DNA from: Pseudomonadota bacterium
Lineage (GTDB): Bacteria > Pseudomonadota > Alphaproteobacteria > Rhizobiales > Beijerinckiaceae
Reading direction: 5' to 3'
Length of the DNA: 64,000 bases
Assembly: GCA_023450615.1 (NCBI GenBank)
Contig: JAEXGT010000104.1
Span: 47,790-111,789, forward strand
Part shown: positions 1 through 7,872 of the stretch, in pieces
Layout: each line of letters begins with the position of its first letter
How positions within the stretch are numbered: position 1 is the stretch's first letter
Notes under the pieces: model-generated
What the model saw: the letters and a program-made list of their open reading frames with translations, nothing else
The model's database searches: none
Told to the model about the DNA's origin: nothing
Program-made: the position numbers and the translations under genes

Positions 1-365
1 GCAAGACCGAGGATTTCCGCGTCGGTCGCGGCGATATCCGTTCTGCCGATGGATTCGAGGCCCGCCTGCAGGAACTCGCCGCTTTCATTGGGGCGCATGC
101 GAAAGACCGGGCCGCCATAGGAATAGCCGGAGGGCCGGGCACCGTGAGAGCTCAGATGCTGAAGGCAGACGGGGATGGTGTATTCCGGCCTGAGGCACAG
201 TTCCGCGCCCGAGGCATCCTGCGTCACGAACATGCGCCGCCGGATATCCTCGCCCGAAAGGTCGATGAACACATCCGCCGGCTGCAGAACCTGCGGCTCG
301 ACACGCGCATAGCCCTCACGCTCGAAGAGCGCGATCAGCGCAACAATGGCATCCGTCTCCGTCAC
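1..365 (-). CDS. hisZ: ATP phosphoribosyltransferase regulatory subunit HisZ (5' part)
   Basis: HisZ is a catalytically inactive HisS-like protein that pairs with short HisG for the first step of histidine synthesis. The visible 121 codons begin at a GTG at 365 (VTETDAIVALIALFEREGYA) and continue through FIDLSGEDIRRRMFVT and LCLRPEYTIPVCLQH. This is the HisS-like class II core seen in HisZ, including RPEYTIPV where HisS has the motif-2-preceding DLTAP region. The 3' end lies outside the window. HisS is encoded on the same strand upstream, but an RTX gene on the other strand separates them. An ATG at about 397 opens a short frame that stops over the GTG, so the GTG is the best start. Confidence 0.85.
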   Translation of the reverse strand, partial: MTETDAIVALIALFEREGYARVEPQVLQPADVFIDLSGEDIRRRMFVTQDASGAELCLRPEYTIPVCLQHLSSHGARPSGYSYGGPVFRMRPNESGEFLQAGLESIGRTDIAATDAEILGL

Positions 366-564
366 TGGCTTCGCTCAAATCCTTCTGTTCGCATGCTCTC
401 TAGCAATGCCAAGCCAGGAAGGCGAACGATTTCGGCGGGAAGGGTGAATGGGGAGGACCGATGGGAGAAGCGGATATCCCGGGGCTGTGGAGCTGAACCC
501 GGGATCGTAGGCAGGATATGATACAGGAACCTCCACTGTCATTCCCGCCCCTGCTCTGATCGCG

Positions 565-592
565 ATCCCGGATCGGCTGCTCTGTCCGGGAT
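565..592. repeat. Short palindromic intergenic repeat, copy 1
   Basis: The arms ATCCCGGA (565-572) and TCCGGGAT (585-592) are perfect reverse complements and enclose TCGGC plus a variable loop. The same arms and the same TCGGC recur at 9920-9947, and a CATTCCCGCCC sequence lies just upstream of both copies. This points to a dispersed intergenic palindrome family. Its function is not known to me. Confidence 0.6.
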
Positions 593-640
593 GCCGAGGC
601 AGGAGAGGATCACCACTTCTGGGCGAGTTTTCAGCTTGAG

Positions 641-668
641 TGAAACATTATTATGAAATAATATTTCA
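641..668. promoter_or_regulatory. AT-rich dyad upstream of RTX-type gene
   Basis: TGAAACATTATT (641-652) and AATAATATTTCA (657-668) form a 12-base inverted repeat with one mismatch around a 4-base centre, 53 bases before the ATG at 722. A similar TGAAATATTAT...TTTCA element lies upstream of the second RTX gene at 61195-61214. It could be an operator shared by both genes. This is inferred from sequence symmetry alone. Confidence 0.45.
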
Positions 669-721
669 CCAATATATATCCGCAGCTTTATCTTTGCGGC
701 GCAGTCAGGGAACAGAGCGAA

Positions 722-2095
722 ATGGCCATCGTAGAAGCTTCAATATCGGACTTTGAAGGAAAGACATTTATCGGCAATGGTACCGATACTCTAAAGTTGG
801 TCGGCGATGGCGTATTTTGGCTTAATAAGGCAACCATAAGAGGATTTGCCGAAATAGTAACGAACGATAGAGCGAATATTGTTATCGATGCAGCGCAGCT
901 TGCTGGAATTTCAGCTTTTTCGTCTAATTATTACGGCTACGGATTCATCTCCATATTCGGCCGGGATGTCGATCTTCAAAGTGTAGTTTCCATTGGTGAC
1001 TTCAGCGTTATTCTTGAGACAGATGGCGCTACGGTAAGAGCGCGGAATTCTGCACAGGCGTTGCAAGTATTTTCTCGCGATCCGCAGAACGATACGATCT
1101 TTGTTCAAGAGTATTTGTCACTTGAGGACAGGAATAAGCTCCATGCCAATGGCTTCGACACGGTCACAGACACGGTGGGAAGTTCGGTCAACACTAAGCC
1201 TGTGATCAGCAACCTAGATCAACAAAGGATTAAGGTCTCCAAGGGGCAATCAGGTCTTATCGATCCTCAGTCCGATGCACTCATAGTCGATGATGACGGG
1301 GCAATTTCTGAGATAGAATTAGGTATTACGAGCAGCAATATCTCTCTGATTCAAGAGATTGTGTTTGGCTCTAACTTCAGAATGGCGGGGTCGGGATATG
1401 GTGCAACCTTTTACTATAAAGAAGAATCTATCGGGAGAGTTGAATATAGTGCGGATAGAATGAAGTTCATAATGAGCTCTGATATATCGCGCGATATAGC
1501 GCATGAGTTCATTCGAGGTCTGTCTTATAAACCAAGCAATGATAAAATTTACACGACCAGCACAGAGCTAAAAATCAGTGTGACTGATCCAGGCGGGCGA
1601 TCTTCATCTGCGACTATTTTTATCGATATCAAGGATCCTGTTCATTCAAGTACAGGGAATTACATTAATAAGGGTAATTCAAAAAAGAACTATCTATTCG
1701 GCGGTTCTGATAATGAGATTTTCTATCCAGGAAAAGGAAATGATTTTATTAAAACGGGAGGTGGCAAAGACATCATCGTTTTCAATAGCTCGCCATCTAA
1801 GGGCAATCGCGATCAAATCAGCGACTTTTCAGTAAAAAACGATACGATTTGGCTCGACAATGCCGTATTCAAGAAGCTCGGCAAAAAAGGCTCGGAGGAC
1901 AAGCCTGCCAAGCTGAACAAAAAGTTCTTCACCATTGGTGAGGCAGCCAAGGATAAGAACGACTACCTGATCTACAACAAGAAGACCGGAATGCTGTCCT
2001 ATGATTCCGACGGTTCCGGATCGAAGAAGGCTGTCGAGATCGCCAATCTCAGCAAGAAGCTTAAGATGACCGATAAGGATTTCTTTGTCGTCTAG
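722..2095 (+). CDS. RTX-type secreted protein with repeated-module domain
   Basis: This 457-residue protein has no Sec signal peptide, as expected for type I secretion. Residues about 1-310 form one copy of the module also found twice in the protein starting at 61276 (shared signatures TDTLKLVG, DGATV, DTVTD...VNTKP, DPGGRSSSA). Residues about 320-360 contain degenerate calcium-binding RTX-like repeats (LFGGSDNEIFYPGKGNDFI, KTGGGKDIIVF). The C-terminus (DQISDFSVKNDTIWLDN ... KKLKMTDKDFFVV) is the typical end of Hyphomicrobiales RTX proteins and likely carries the uncleaved secretion signal. The gene is clearly more AT-rich than hisS and hisZ around it, suggesting acquisition. Export apparatus genes are not in the window. 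The ligand or target is unknown. Confidence 0.8.
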   Translation: MAIVEASISDFEGKTFIGNGTDTLKLVGDGVFWLNKATIRGFAEIVTNDRANIVIDAAQLAGISAFSSNYYGYGFISIFGRDVDLQSVVSIGDFSVILETDGATVRARNSAQALQVFSRDPQNDTIFVQEYLSLEDRNKLHANGFDTVTDTVGSSVNTKPVISNLDQQRIKVSKGQSGLIDPQSDALIVDDDGAISEIELGITSSNISLIQEIVFGSNFRMAGSGYGATFYYKEESIGRVEYSADRMKFIMSSDISRDIAHEFIRGLSYKPSNDKIYTTSTELKISVTDPGGRSSSATIFIDIKDPVHSSTGNYINKGNSKKNYLFGGSDNEIFYPGKGNDFIKTGGGKDIIVFNSSPSKGNRDQISDFSVKNDTIWLDNAVFKKLGKKGSEDKPAKLNKKFFTIGEAAKDKNDYLIYNKKTGMLSYDSDGSGSKKAVEIANLSKKLKMTDKDFFVV

Positions 2096-2268
2096 AATTG
2101 AGCGAGGTAGTGCAGACTGATCAACGATCAGTTCCTCTTTTAGAGGGCTGACCGTGTGACGATGTCTTGTCTCTGGGTAGCGCCGACTAAGCTATAAAGA
2201 CCTTTTTAGAAAAGCGTAGATCGAAGCCGACCGGCCTCATCCACGCTTTCCCATGGCCCTTCCGGCGA

Positions 2269-2715
2269 TCACCTCTTCTGAGCTGCGTCGCCCTTCGCCT
2301 TGGAAGTCTTGCGCTTGCTGTGGTCGCTGGAGCGGTGAACGTACTTCACCTTCTTGGCCTCGCTCCGGCCTCGCTCCTCGCCGCCTTCTTCGCCGGTGAG
2401 GTTCGCCGGCAGAAAATGGCGGGCGGCTTCGGAGACCACATTGGCGACGGCGCCGGCTGCGGTCTGGGTCAGGTCCGCGCCCTGCGAGCCGGCATCGGCT
2501 GCGGCAGCCCCGGCCTTCTTGGCGGTGCGGGTCTTGGTGAGTGCGGCTGCTGCGGCCCCTGCCGCGGCGATGAGGGCGTCCGCCAGGATCTCGCGGCCGA
2601 GATCCGAGTTGACGAGGTCCATCAGGCCCGATTTCTTGGCGCTCTTCGCCAGTTTCGAACCCGTGCTCTTCGTGCTCTTGTCGCTTTTCTTCTGCTTATC
2701 CTTGGCCTTGGCCAT
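2269..2715 (-). CDS. Small Lys/Ala-rich basic protein of unknown function
   Basis: The 148 residues start with a Lys/Ser-rich tail (MAKAKDKQKKSDKSTKSTG), pass through a conserved-looking SGLMDLVNSDLGREILADALIAAAGAAAAAL segment with a hydrophobic Ala-rich stretch at about 45-60, and end in another basic tail. It sits directly downstream of hisS on the same strand (about 70 bases apart). The pattern recalls histone-H1-like or DNA-binding Ala/Lys tails, but I recognise no family. Two long plus-strand frames over it have high-GC shadow composition, and I prefer this frame because of the start context and its position behind hisS. Confidence 0.6.
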   Translation of the reverse strand: MAKAKDKQKKSDKSTKSTGSKLAKSAKKSGLMDLVNSDLGREILADALIAAAGAAAAALTKTRTAKKAGAAAADAGSQGADLTQTAAGAVANVVSEAARHFLPANLTGEEGGEERGRSEAKKVKYVHRSSDHSKRKTSKAKGDAAQKR

Positions 2716-2787
2716 TGTTGTCTCCTGATAGTCAAGCTTCAGGAGACAACCCGGACCTCCGCGCAGGGGTTCCAGCGGGGCGGCGGC

Positions 2788-4272
2788 TCAGCCGAAATGC
2801 CGCGCCAGAACCTCGCGGACGGCGTCCACGATCTTGTCTTGCGAAACCGAGAACTGGGCAGGGCGGGCGGCTTTCCATTCCTCGTTGGAGGAAATGGCCG
2901 CTGCTGCCTTGGCGCCTTCGATCAGGTCCTTGATCTCCACCTCGCCGCGCTCGCGCTCGTTGGAGCCCTGGATGATCACGCAGGGGCTCTGGCGGCGGTC
3001 GGCGTATTTCATCTGGGCCTTCATGCCCGACGAGCCGAGATAGAGCTCCGCGCGAATGCCCGCCTGACGGAGCGTCGAGACCATGCGCTGATAGGCGGCG
3101 ATCTGGTCCTTGTCCATGACCAGCACCACCACCGGGCCGGGGGTCTGGGCGCCGGAGACGATGGGGCTCTTCACCATCTGAAGGGCCGAGAGCAGACGCG
3201 AGACGCCGATGGAGAAGCCGGTGGCCGGAACGGGCTCGGAGCGGAAGCGGCCCACAAGGCCATCATAGCGCCCGCCGCCGCCGACCGAGCCGAAGCGCAC
3301 GGGGCGCCCGTCCTCGTCCTGCACCTGGAAGGTGAGTTCCGCCTCGTAGACCGGGCCGGTGTAGTATTCGAGGCCGCGCACGACGGACGGGTCGATGGTC
3401 ACGCGGTCCTGGTAGGCGGAGGAAGCGACAAGAGATGTAATCTCCGCGAGTTCTTCCACCCCTTCCACACCACGGGCCGAGGACCCGACGACCTTGCGCA
3501 GGTTCTCCACCGTCGCGGCATTGTCCGCACCCTTGGCGGCGGTAAAAGCGAGCACCCGCTCGATGGCGTCGGGCGACAGCTCCGCGCCCTTCGTGAAGTC
3601 GCCGCTCTCGTCCTTGCGGCCCGCGCCGAGCAACAGGCTCACGCCTTCCGAGCCGAGACGGTCGAGCTTGTCGATGGCGCGCAGCACGGTCAGGCGCTGT
3701 CCCGCCTTGTCCTCGCCGCCGAGGCCGATGGCCTCCAGAACGCCGTCGAGAACCTTGCGGTTGTTGATCTTGATGACGAACTCGCCGCGCTTCAGCCCAA
3801 GCTTTTCCAGCGTATCGGCGGCCATCATGCAGATTTCCGCATCCGCCGCGACGGAGGCCGCGCCCACCGTGTCGGCGTCGAACTGCATAAACTGGCGGAA
3901 GCGGCCCGGGCCCGGCTTCTCATTGCGGAACACCCAGCCCGCGCGATAGCTGCGATAGGGCTTGGGAAGGGCGTCGAAGTTCTCGGCCACGTAGCGGGCG
4001 AGCGGCGCGGTCAGGTCATAGCGCAGGGACAGCCACTGCTCGTCATCATCCTGGAACGAGAACACGCCCTCGTTGGGGCGGTCCTGATCGGGCAGGAACT
4101 TGCCGAGCGCGTCGGTATACTCGACGAAGGGCGTCTCGACGCCCTCGAAGCCGTAAAGCTCATAGGATTCGCGGATCGCAGCCAGCATGCGCTCGGTGGC
4201 GGCGAGATCGGCGGGATTACGGTCGGCAAAGCCGCGCGGCGCGCGGGCCTTGATCTTGTCGGCCTTGGACAT
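2788..4272 (-). CDS. hisS: Histidyl-tRNA synthetase
   Basis: This class II aminoacyl-tRNA synthetase charges tRNA-His in the cytoplasm. The 494-residue protein shows the HisS substrate strand LRYDLTAPLARYVAEN (about 83-98), motif 2 FRNEKPGPGRFRQF (115-128), the histidine-binding block RGLEYYTGPVYEAEL, the glycine-rich GSVGGGGRYDGL, and motif 3 GFSIGVSRLLSAL, followed by an anticodon-binding domain (VVVLVMDKDQIAAYQRMV, AELYLGSSGMKAQMKYADRR). The length is slightly above typical bacterial HisS (about 420-500). In many relatives it is followed directly by hisZ and hisG. Here the small basic protein and an oppositely oriented RTX gene intervene. Confidence 0.97.
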   Translation of the reverse strand: MSKADKIKARAPRGFADRNPADLAATERMLAAIRESYELYGFEGVETPFVEYTDALGKFLPDQDRPNEGVFSFQDDDEQWLSLRYDLTAPLARYVAENFDALPKPYRSYRAGWVFRNEKPGPGRFRQFMQFDADTVGAASVAADAEICMMAADTLEKLGLKRGEFVIKINNRKVLDGVLEAIGLGGEDKAGQRLTVLRAIDKLDRLGSEGVSLLLGAGRKDESGDFTKGAELSPDAIERVLAFTAAKGADNAATVENLRKVVGSSARGVEGVEELAEITSLVASSAYQDRVTIDPSVVRGLEYYTGPVYEAELTFQVQDEDGRPVRFGSVGGGGRYDGLVGRFRSEPVPATGFSIGVSRLLSALQMVKSPIVSGAQTPGPVVVLVMDKDQIAAYQRMVSTLRQAGIRAELYLGSSGMKAQMKYADRRQSPCVIIQGSNERERGEVEIKDLIEGAKAAAAISSNEEWKAARPAQFSVSQDKIVDAVREVLARHFG

Positions 4273-4411
4273 GGTTTAACAACAGCCGTTTGAATGAGAA
4301 AAACGTGCTGGGGTCCTAAACCCTGCGACGGGGAGGGGCAAGAGATGTTGGTATATTTACAATATGAACTGCCATTCCCGGGCTTGTCCCAAGGGTTCGG
4401 CCTCTCGCAGG

Positions 4412-4526
4412 CTCCGCCCTCATCCTGAGGAAGTCGCGCAGCGACTGTCTCGAAGGAGGGCTTCAGAGAGCACTGGAAGCTCCTTCGAGACGCCTGCTCC
4501 GCAGGCTCCTCAGGATGAGGGCGGAG
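4412..4526. repeat. Nested inverted-repeat intergenic element, copy 1
   Basis: The outer 20-base arms (4412-4431 and 4507-4526) are exact reverse complements, centred on CTCATCCTGAGGA / TCCTCAGGATGAG. Inside them, GTCTCGAAGGAG (4447-4458) pairs perfectly with CTCCTTCGAGAC (4480-4491). A second copy at 43395-43503 shares almost the whole right half. It fills most of the 304-base gap between hisS and the aminotransferase. It contains no open frame, so it looks like a non-autonomous repeat (REP/MITE-like). Confidence 0.8.
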
Positions 4527-4576
4527 GGCGTGAAGACGTGGATGGCCGGGGCGAGCCCGGCCATGTCGAGGGGTGT

Positions 4577-5923
4577 TTAAGCCACCGCCTTGATCACCTT
4601 GGCGAGCTTGTCGACGATCTCGCCGATCTGGTCTTCGGTGACGATGAGGGGCGGGGAGAGGGCGATGGTGTCGCCGGTGATGCGCATCATCAGGCCGTGA
4701 TCGTGGAAGCCGCGGTCCATGGCCTCGAAGGCGCGGGCGCCCACCGCATCGGGGCGGGAGGCGAGGTCGATGGCGCCCACGAGACCGATGCTGCGGATGT
4801 CGAGCACGTTCGGCAGGCCCTTCAGCGAATGGATCGCATCGGCCCAGACCGGCTCCAGGGTTTTCGCCCGCTCGAACAGCTTCTCGTCCCGATAGATGTC
4901 CTGAGCGGCGAGAGCGGCCGCGCAGGCGAGCGGGTGGCCGGAATAGGTGTAGCCGTGGAACAGCTCGATCATGTTCTCCGGCCCCTTCATGAAGGCATCG
5001 TAGATGCCCTGGCGCACGAGCACGCCGCCCATGGGAACCGCGCCGGAATTCACGCCCTTGGCGAAGGTGATCATGTCCGGAATCACGCCGTAGCGCTCGG
5101 CGGCAAAGGCCGTGCCGAGGCGGCCGAAGCCGGTGATGACCTCGTCGAAGATGAGCAGGATGCCGTACTTGTCGCAGATCTCGCGCAGGCGCTTGAGATA
5201 GCCCTTCGGCGCGGGCAGCACGCCGGTGGAGCCCGGCATCGGCTCCACGATCACGGCGGCGATGGTGGAGGCGTCGTGCAGGGCCACGATGCGCTCGAGT
5301 TCGTCGGCCAGATGCGCGCCCCATTCCGGCTCGCCCTTGGTGAAGGCCTGCTGCTCACGGTTATAGGTGTGGGGCAGGTGGTCGACGCCCGCCAGCAGCG
5401 AGCCGAAGAACTGGCGGTTCTTCACGATGCCGCCCACCGAAATGCCGCCGAAACCGACGCCGTGATAGCCGCGCTCGCGGCCGATCAGGCGGGTCCGGCT
5501 CCCCTGGCCCTTAACGTTCCAATAGGCGAGGGCGACCTTGAGAGCGGTATCAACCGCCTCGGAGCCGGAATTGCAGAAGAACACATGGTTCAGGTCGCCC
5601 GGCGCGAGCTGGGCGAGGCGCGAGGCAATGGCGAAGCCGCCTGCATGGCCGAACTGGAAGGCGGGGGAGTAGTCGAGTTCCTGAGCCTGAGCCTGGATGG
5701 CGGCGGTGATCTCGTCGCGGTTGTGGCCGGCATTGCAGCACCAGAGGCCGGCTGCGCCGTCGATCACTTCCTTGCCCTCTGGGGTGTAGTAATACATGCC
5801 CTTGGCGCGGGCGATCATGCGGGGGCGCTGCTTGAACGAACGGTTGGCCGTGAAGGGAAGCCACCAGGCCTCCAGATCGTTGGGCGATGAAATGTCGTTG
5901 GCGGGCCGAGTCTGAGCGGTCAT
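4577..5923 (-). CDS. Omega-amino acid--pyruvate aminotransferase (class III)
   Basis: This PLP enzyme moves the terminal amino group of beta-alanine or a similar omega-amine to pyruvate. The 448-residue protein has the class III features: SGSEA phosphate-binding segment at 119-123, RGYHG at about 151-155, the PLP-ring aspartate in LLIFDEVITGFGR (D260), and the Schiff-base lysine K289 in ITFAKGVNSG. The N-terminus (LEAWWLPFTANRSFK) is characteristic of the beta-alanine:pyruvate/omega-transaminase subgroup. It is a monocistronic gene facing hisS, separated by the repeat element. The exact substrate cannot be fixed from sequence. Confidence 0.9.
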   Translation of the reverse strand: MTAQTRPANDISSPNDLEAWWLPFTANRSFKQRPRMIARAKGMYYYTPEGKEVIDGAAGLWCCNAGHNRDEITAAIQAQAQELDYSPAFQFGHAGGFAIASRLAQLAPGDLNHVFFCNSGSEAVDTALKVALAYWNVKGQGSRTRLIGRERGYHGVGFGGISVGGIVKNRQFFGSLLAGVDHLPHTYNREQQAFTKGEPEWGAHLADELERIVALHDASTIAAVIVEPMPGSTGVLPAPKGYLKRLREICDKYGILLIFDEVITGFGRLGTAFAAERYGVIPDMITFAKGVNSGAVPMGGVLVRQGIYDAFMKGPENMIELFHGYTYSGHPLACAAALAAQDIYRDEKLFERAKTLEPVWADAIHSLKGLPNVLDIRSIGLVGAIDLASRPDAVGARAFEAMDRGFHDHGLMMRITGDTIALSPPLIVTEDQIGEIVDKLAKVIKAVA

Positions 5924-6025
5924 TTTATTCCCCGATGAACACTTGGTGGGGAAAGCCTATCAGCCGTTCCTCAAAGCCGTAAAGGGACTTTAGACGAGAG
6001 CCGCCGACCCGACGCAAGCCACGCA

Positions 6026-6247
6026 TCAGCCTGTCATGGCATGAGCTTCATAGCCCGCCGCGTCGAGTGCGCGGGCAACGTCGACGCTCTGCGCCAGGGT
6101 CTCCACATGCACACGGCCGTGCTCCAAATCCACATCGACCTTGGCGCTGGGATCGAGGCGCTGGATCGCCTTCGTCACCGCATTCACGCAGCCCTGGCAG
6201 GTCATGCCGTCAACCTGCATCAGCAGGTCCTTGCGGGGTTCTTCCAT
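6026..6247 (-). CDS. Heavy-metal-associated (HMA) domain protein, CopZ-like
   Basis: The 73 residues are a single ferredoxin-like HMA fold with the metal-binding loop MTCQGCVNAV (CxxC), followed by a beta-alpha-beta pattern (AKVDVDLEHGRVHVET). Such proteins carry copper(I) or a similar soft metal to a P-type ATPase or regulator. No CopA or CueR is next to it in the window, so its partner must lie elsewhere. It is divergently transcribed from the EAL-domain gene across about 160 bases. Confidence 0.85.
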   Translation of the reverse strand: MEEPRKDLLMQVDGMTCQGCVNAVTKAIQRLDPSAKVDVDLEHGRVHVETLAQSVDVARALDAAGYEAHAMTG

Positions 6248-6405
6248 GCTCGTGTCCTTTCCAAATTGTGCATTTCCGGCAACAGCAAGGCGTTAAAGCT
6301 GTCTATTGTCGCAATGCAACGCTTGTGGCGCGAGTCCCGATCGTTAAAACATCGTTACGTTACTGATTCGCTTAAATTGGCCGATCCAGGGGAGCGGGGG
6401 CACCC

Positions 6406-7749
6406 ATGGTGACCGACAAGGTTCACATCGATAAGGAATTGAGGGCGAAATTGTTCGCTCTTGCGCTCGCCAGCTTGGCCATGACGGGCGCGGCTATCGG
6501 CTTGTTGCCGGCCGACGTCGTTGCGCCTCTGGTGATCTTTCTCAGCATAGCCGCTTCCGCCGGGCTTGTCCTGACATGGCAAAAAGCCGTCGAGGCCTCC
6601 ATGAATGCCCAGCTGGCCCAGGCCGATCTGGCCGCCGTGAACGAGCGGCTTTCAAGGCTCGAACAGCTCCTTCAGGCCAATCCGACGGCCACGCCCGCTT
6701 TGCGCACGACCATGGCCGAGGTGACGGGAACGGTTGGATTGCTCGGCGGCGTCGTCCGCGAGCTGGCGAAGAACGTCGCCACCCAGAACCGCGACGTGGC
6801 CGAGCTGAAAGGCCGCCTGGAAGCCGCTCCAAGGGCCGAGGAGGCTCCACAGGAGAAAGTTGCGCCCGTCCTGCTGCCCCAGACCGCGACCCCTGCCGCC
6901 AGCCGGCCCGCTCCGCAGCCCGCCCCCCGCAGGGCCGAGGAGGAGATCCGCCGGATGCGACTGATCATGCAGGCTTTCGAGGCGGACAGCATCGAACTGC
7001 ATCTTCAGCCCATCGTGTCGCTGCCTCAGCGCAAGATCCGGTTCTATGAGGCTCTGGCGCGCCTGCGCCTTGCGGACGGCACCCTGCTCGGGCCGTCAGA
7101 ATTCCTCGGCGCCCTCGAACGCCTCGGCCGCGCGCCGGAATTCGACCGCCGGGTGCTCAACCGCGCCATGGCGGTGGCCTATCATCTCATCACCAAGGGC
7201 AGCGAAGCCATCGTGGGCGTGAACCTGACCCCGCATTCCGTGCGCCAGCCAGGCTTCCTCTGGTCGCTTACGGGCCTCATGGACGCTGCGCCCGAAACGC
7301 TCGGCAAGGTCGTGCTCGAATTCCCGCAGGAATGCTGGCGCGAGCTCGACGCCGATGGAAAGGAAGCTTTGTCCGTTCTGCGCGACAAGGGGGTGCCGCT
7401 TTCCCTCGACACCGCGACCGACCTTCTTTTCGATGCTCGCGAGCTTGCCGATCTCGGCGTGCGCTTCCTGAAGCTGCCCGCTGAGCTTCTGGTCGCCGCC
7501 GATCAGGACGAGAACCATCACCTGAGCCCGGAATTGGGCGTGCGGGATTTCGCCTCGGCCCTGCGCCGCGAGGGCATCAGGCTCGTGGCCGAGCATGTGG
7601 AGCGCGAGGAGACGGTGCCGGTTCTCTCCGAAATCGGCGTGCCGCTGGCTCAGGGCTTCGTCTTCGCGGCGCCCCGCGCGGTCAAGTCCGAGGTGCTGGG
7701 TGTGGGGGCTTCCGAGGGGACGCAGCCCCTCCTGCGGCGCGCGGGTTGA
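6406..7749 (+). CDS. Membrane-anchored EAL-domain protein, probably degenerate
   Basis: The 447-residue protein has two N-terminal membrane segments (about 14-34 and 38-57), a coiled-coil region (about 60-145), a Pro/Ala-rich linker, and an EAL domain from about 185. The signature is present (FYEALARLR, E215-L217), as are N273 (GVNLTPHSV), E305 (VVLEF), K356 (FLKL), E396 (VAEHVE) and Q416 (AQGFVF). The loop-6 DDFGTGYSS motif is replaced by LDTATDLL at about 334-341, so one metal-binding aspartate and the loop are lost. The protein is therefore more likely a c-di-GMP sensor or a weak phosphodiesterase than a fully active one. No GGDEF domain is present. Confidence 0.85.
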   Translation: MVTDKVHIDKELRAKLFALALASLAMTGAAIGLLPADVVAPLVIFLSIAASAGLVLTWQKAVEASMNAQLAQADLAAVNERLSRLEQLLQANPTATPALRTTMAEVTGTVGLLGGVVRELAKNVATQNRDVAELKGRLEAAPRAEEAPQEKVAPVLLPQTATPAASRPAPQPAPRRAEEEIRRMRLIMQAFEADSIELHLQPIVSLPQRKIRFYEALARLRLADGTLLGPSEFLGALERLGRAPEFDRRVLNRAMAVAYHLITKGSEAIVGVNLTPHSVRQPGFLWSLTGLMDAAPETLGKVVLEFPQECWRELDADGKEALSVLRDKGVPLSLDTATDLLFDARELADLGVRFLKLPAELLVAADQDENHHLSPELGVRDFASALRREGIRLVAEHVEREETVPVLSEIGVPLAQGFVFAAPRAVKSEVLGVGASEGTQPLLRRAG

Positions 7750-7872
7750 GCCGGATCGGTTGACTTAAGGGCTTCAAGGGCCTACCCGCCCCGACACTAT
7801 CCATGGAACCGGTTGCCGCATTTTGAGTGCCCAACCGGATCTACTTTGCCGATAAGCGCCTAGCGAGAACCC

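Larger units (their letters stand above)
366..721. other. Gene-free gap between hisZ and the RTX-type gene
   Basis: These 356 bases hold no credible gene. The left part is GC-rich and carries a palindromic unit at 565-592. The right part, from about 630, turns sharply AT-rich and carries a dyad at 641-668, probably the promoter region of the rightward RTX-type gene and of the leftward hisZ. Confidence 0.6.

Noticed and set aside
2320..4293. Long plus-strand open frame of 657 codons over hisS and the small basic protein
   Set aside because: It is the opposite-strand shadow of hisS in GC-rich DNA. The translation has no domain and the minus strand encodes a complete HisS.
4364..5890. Plus-strand frame of 508 codons over the aminotransferase
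   Set aside because: It is a shadow of the class III aminotransferase, which has all catalytic residues on the minus strand.
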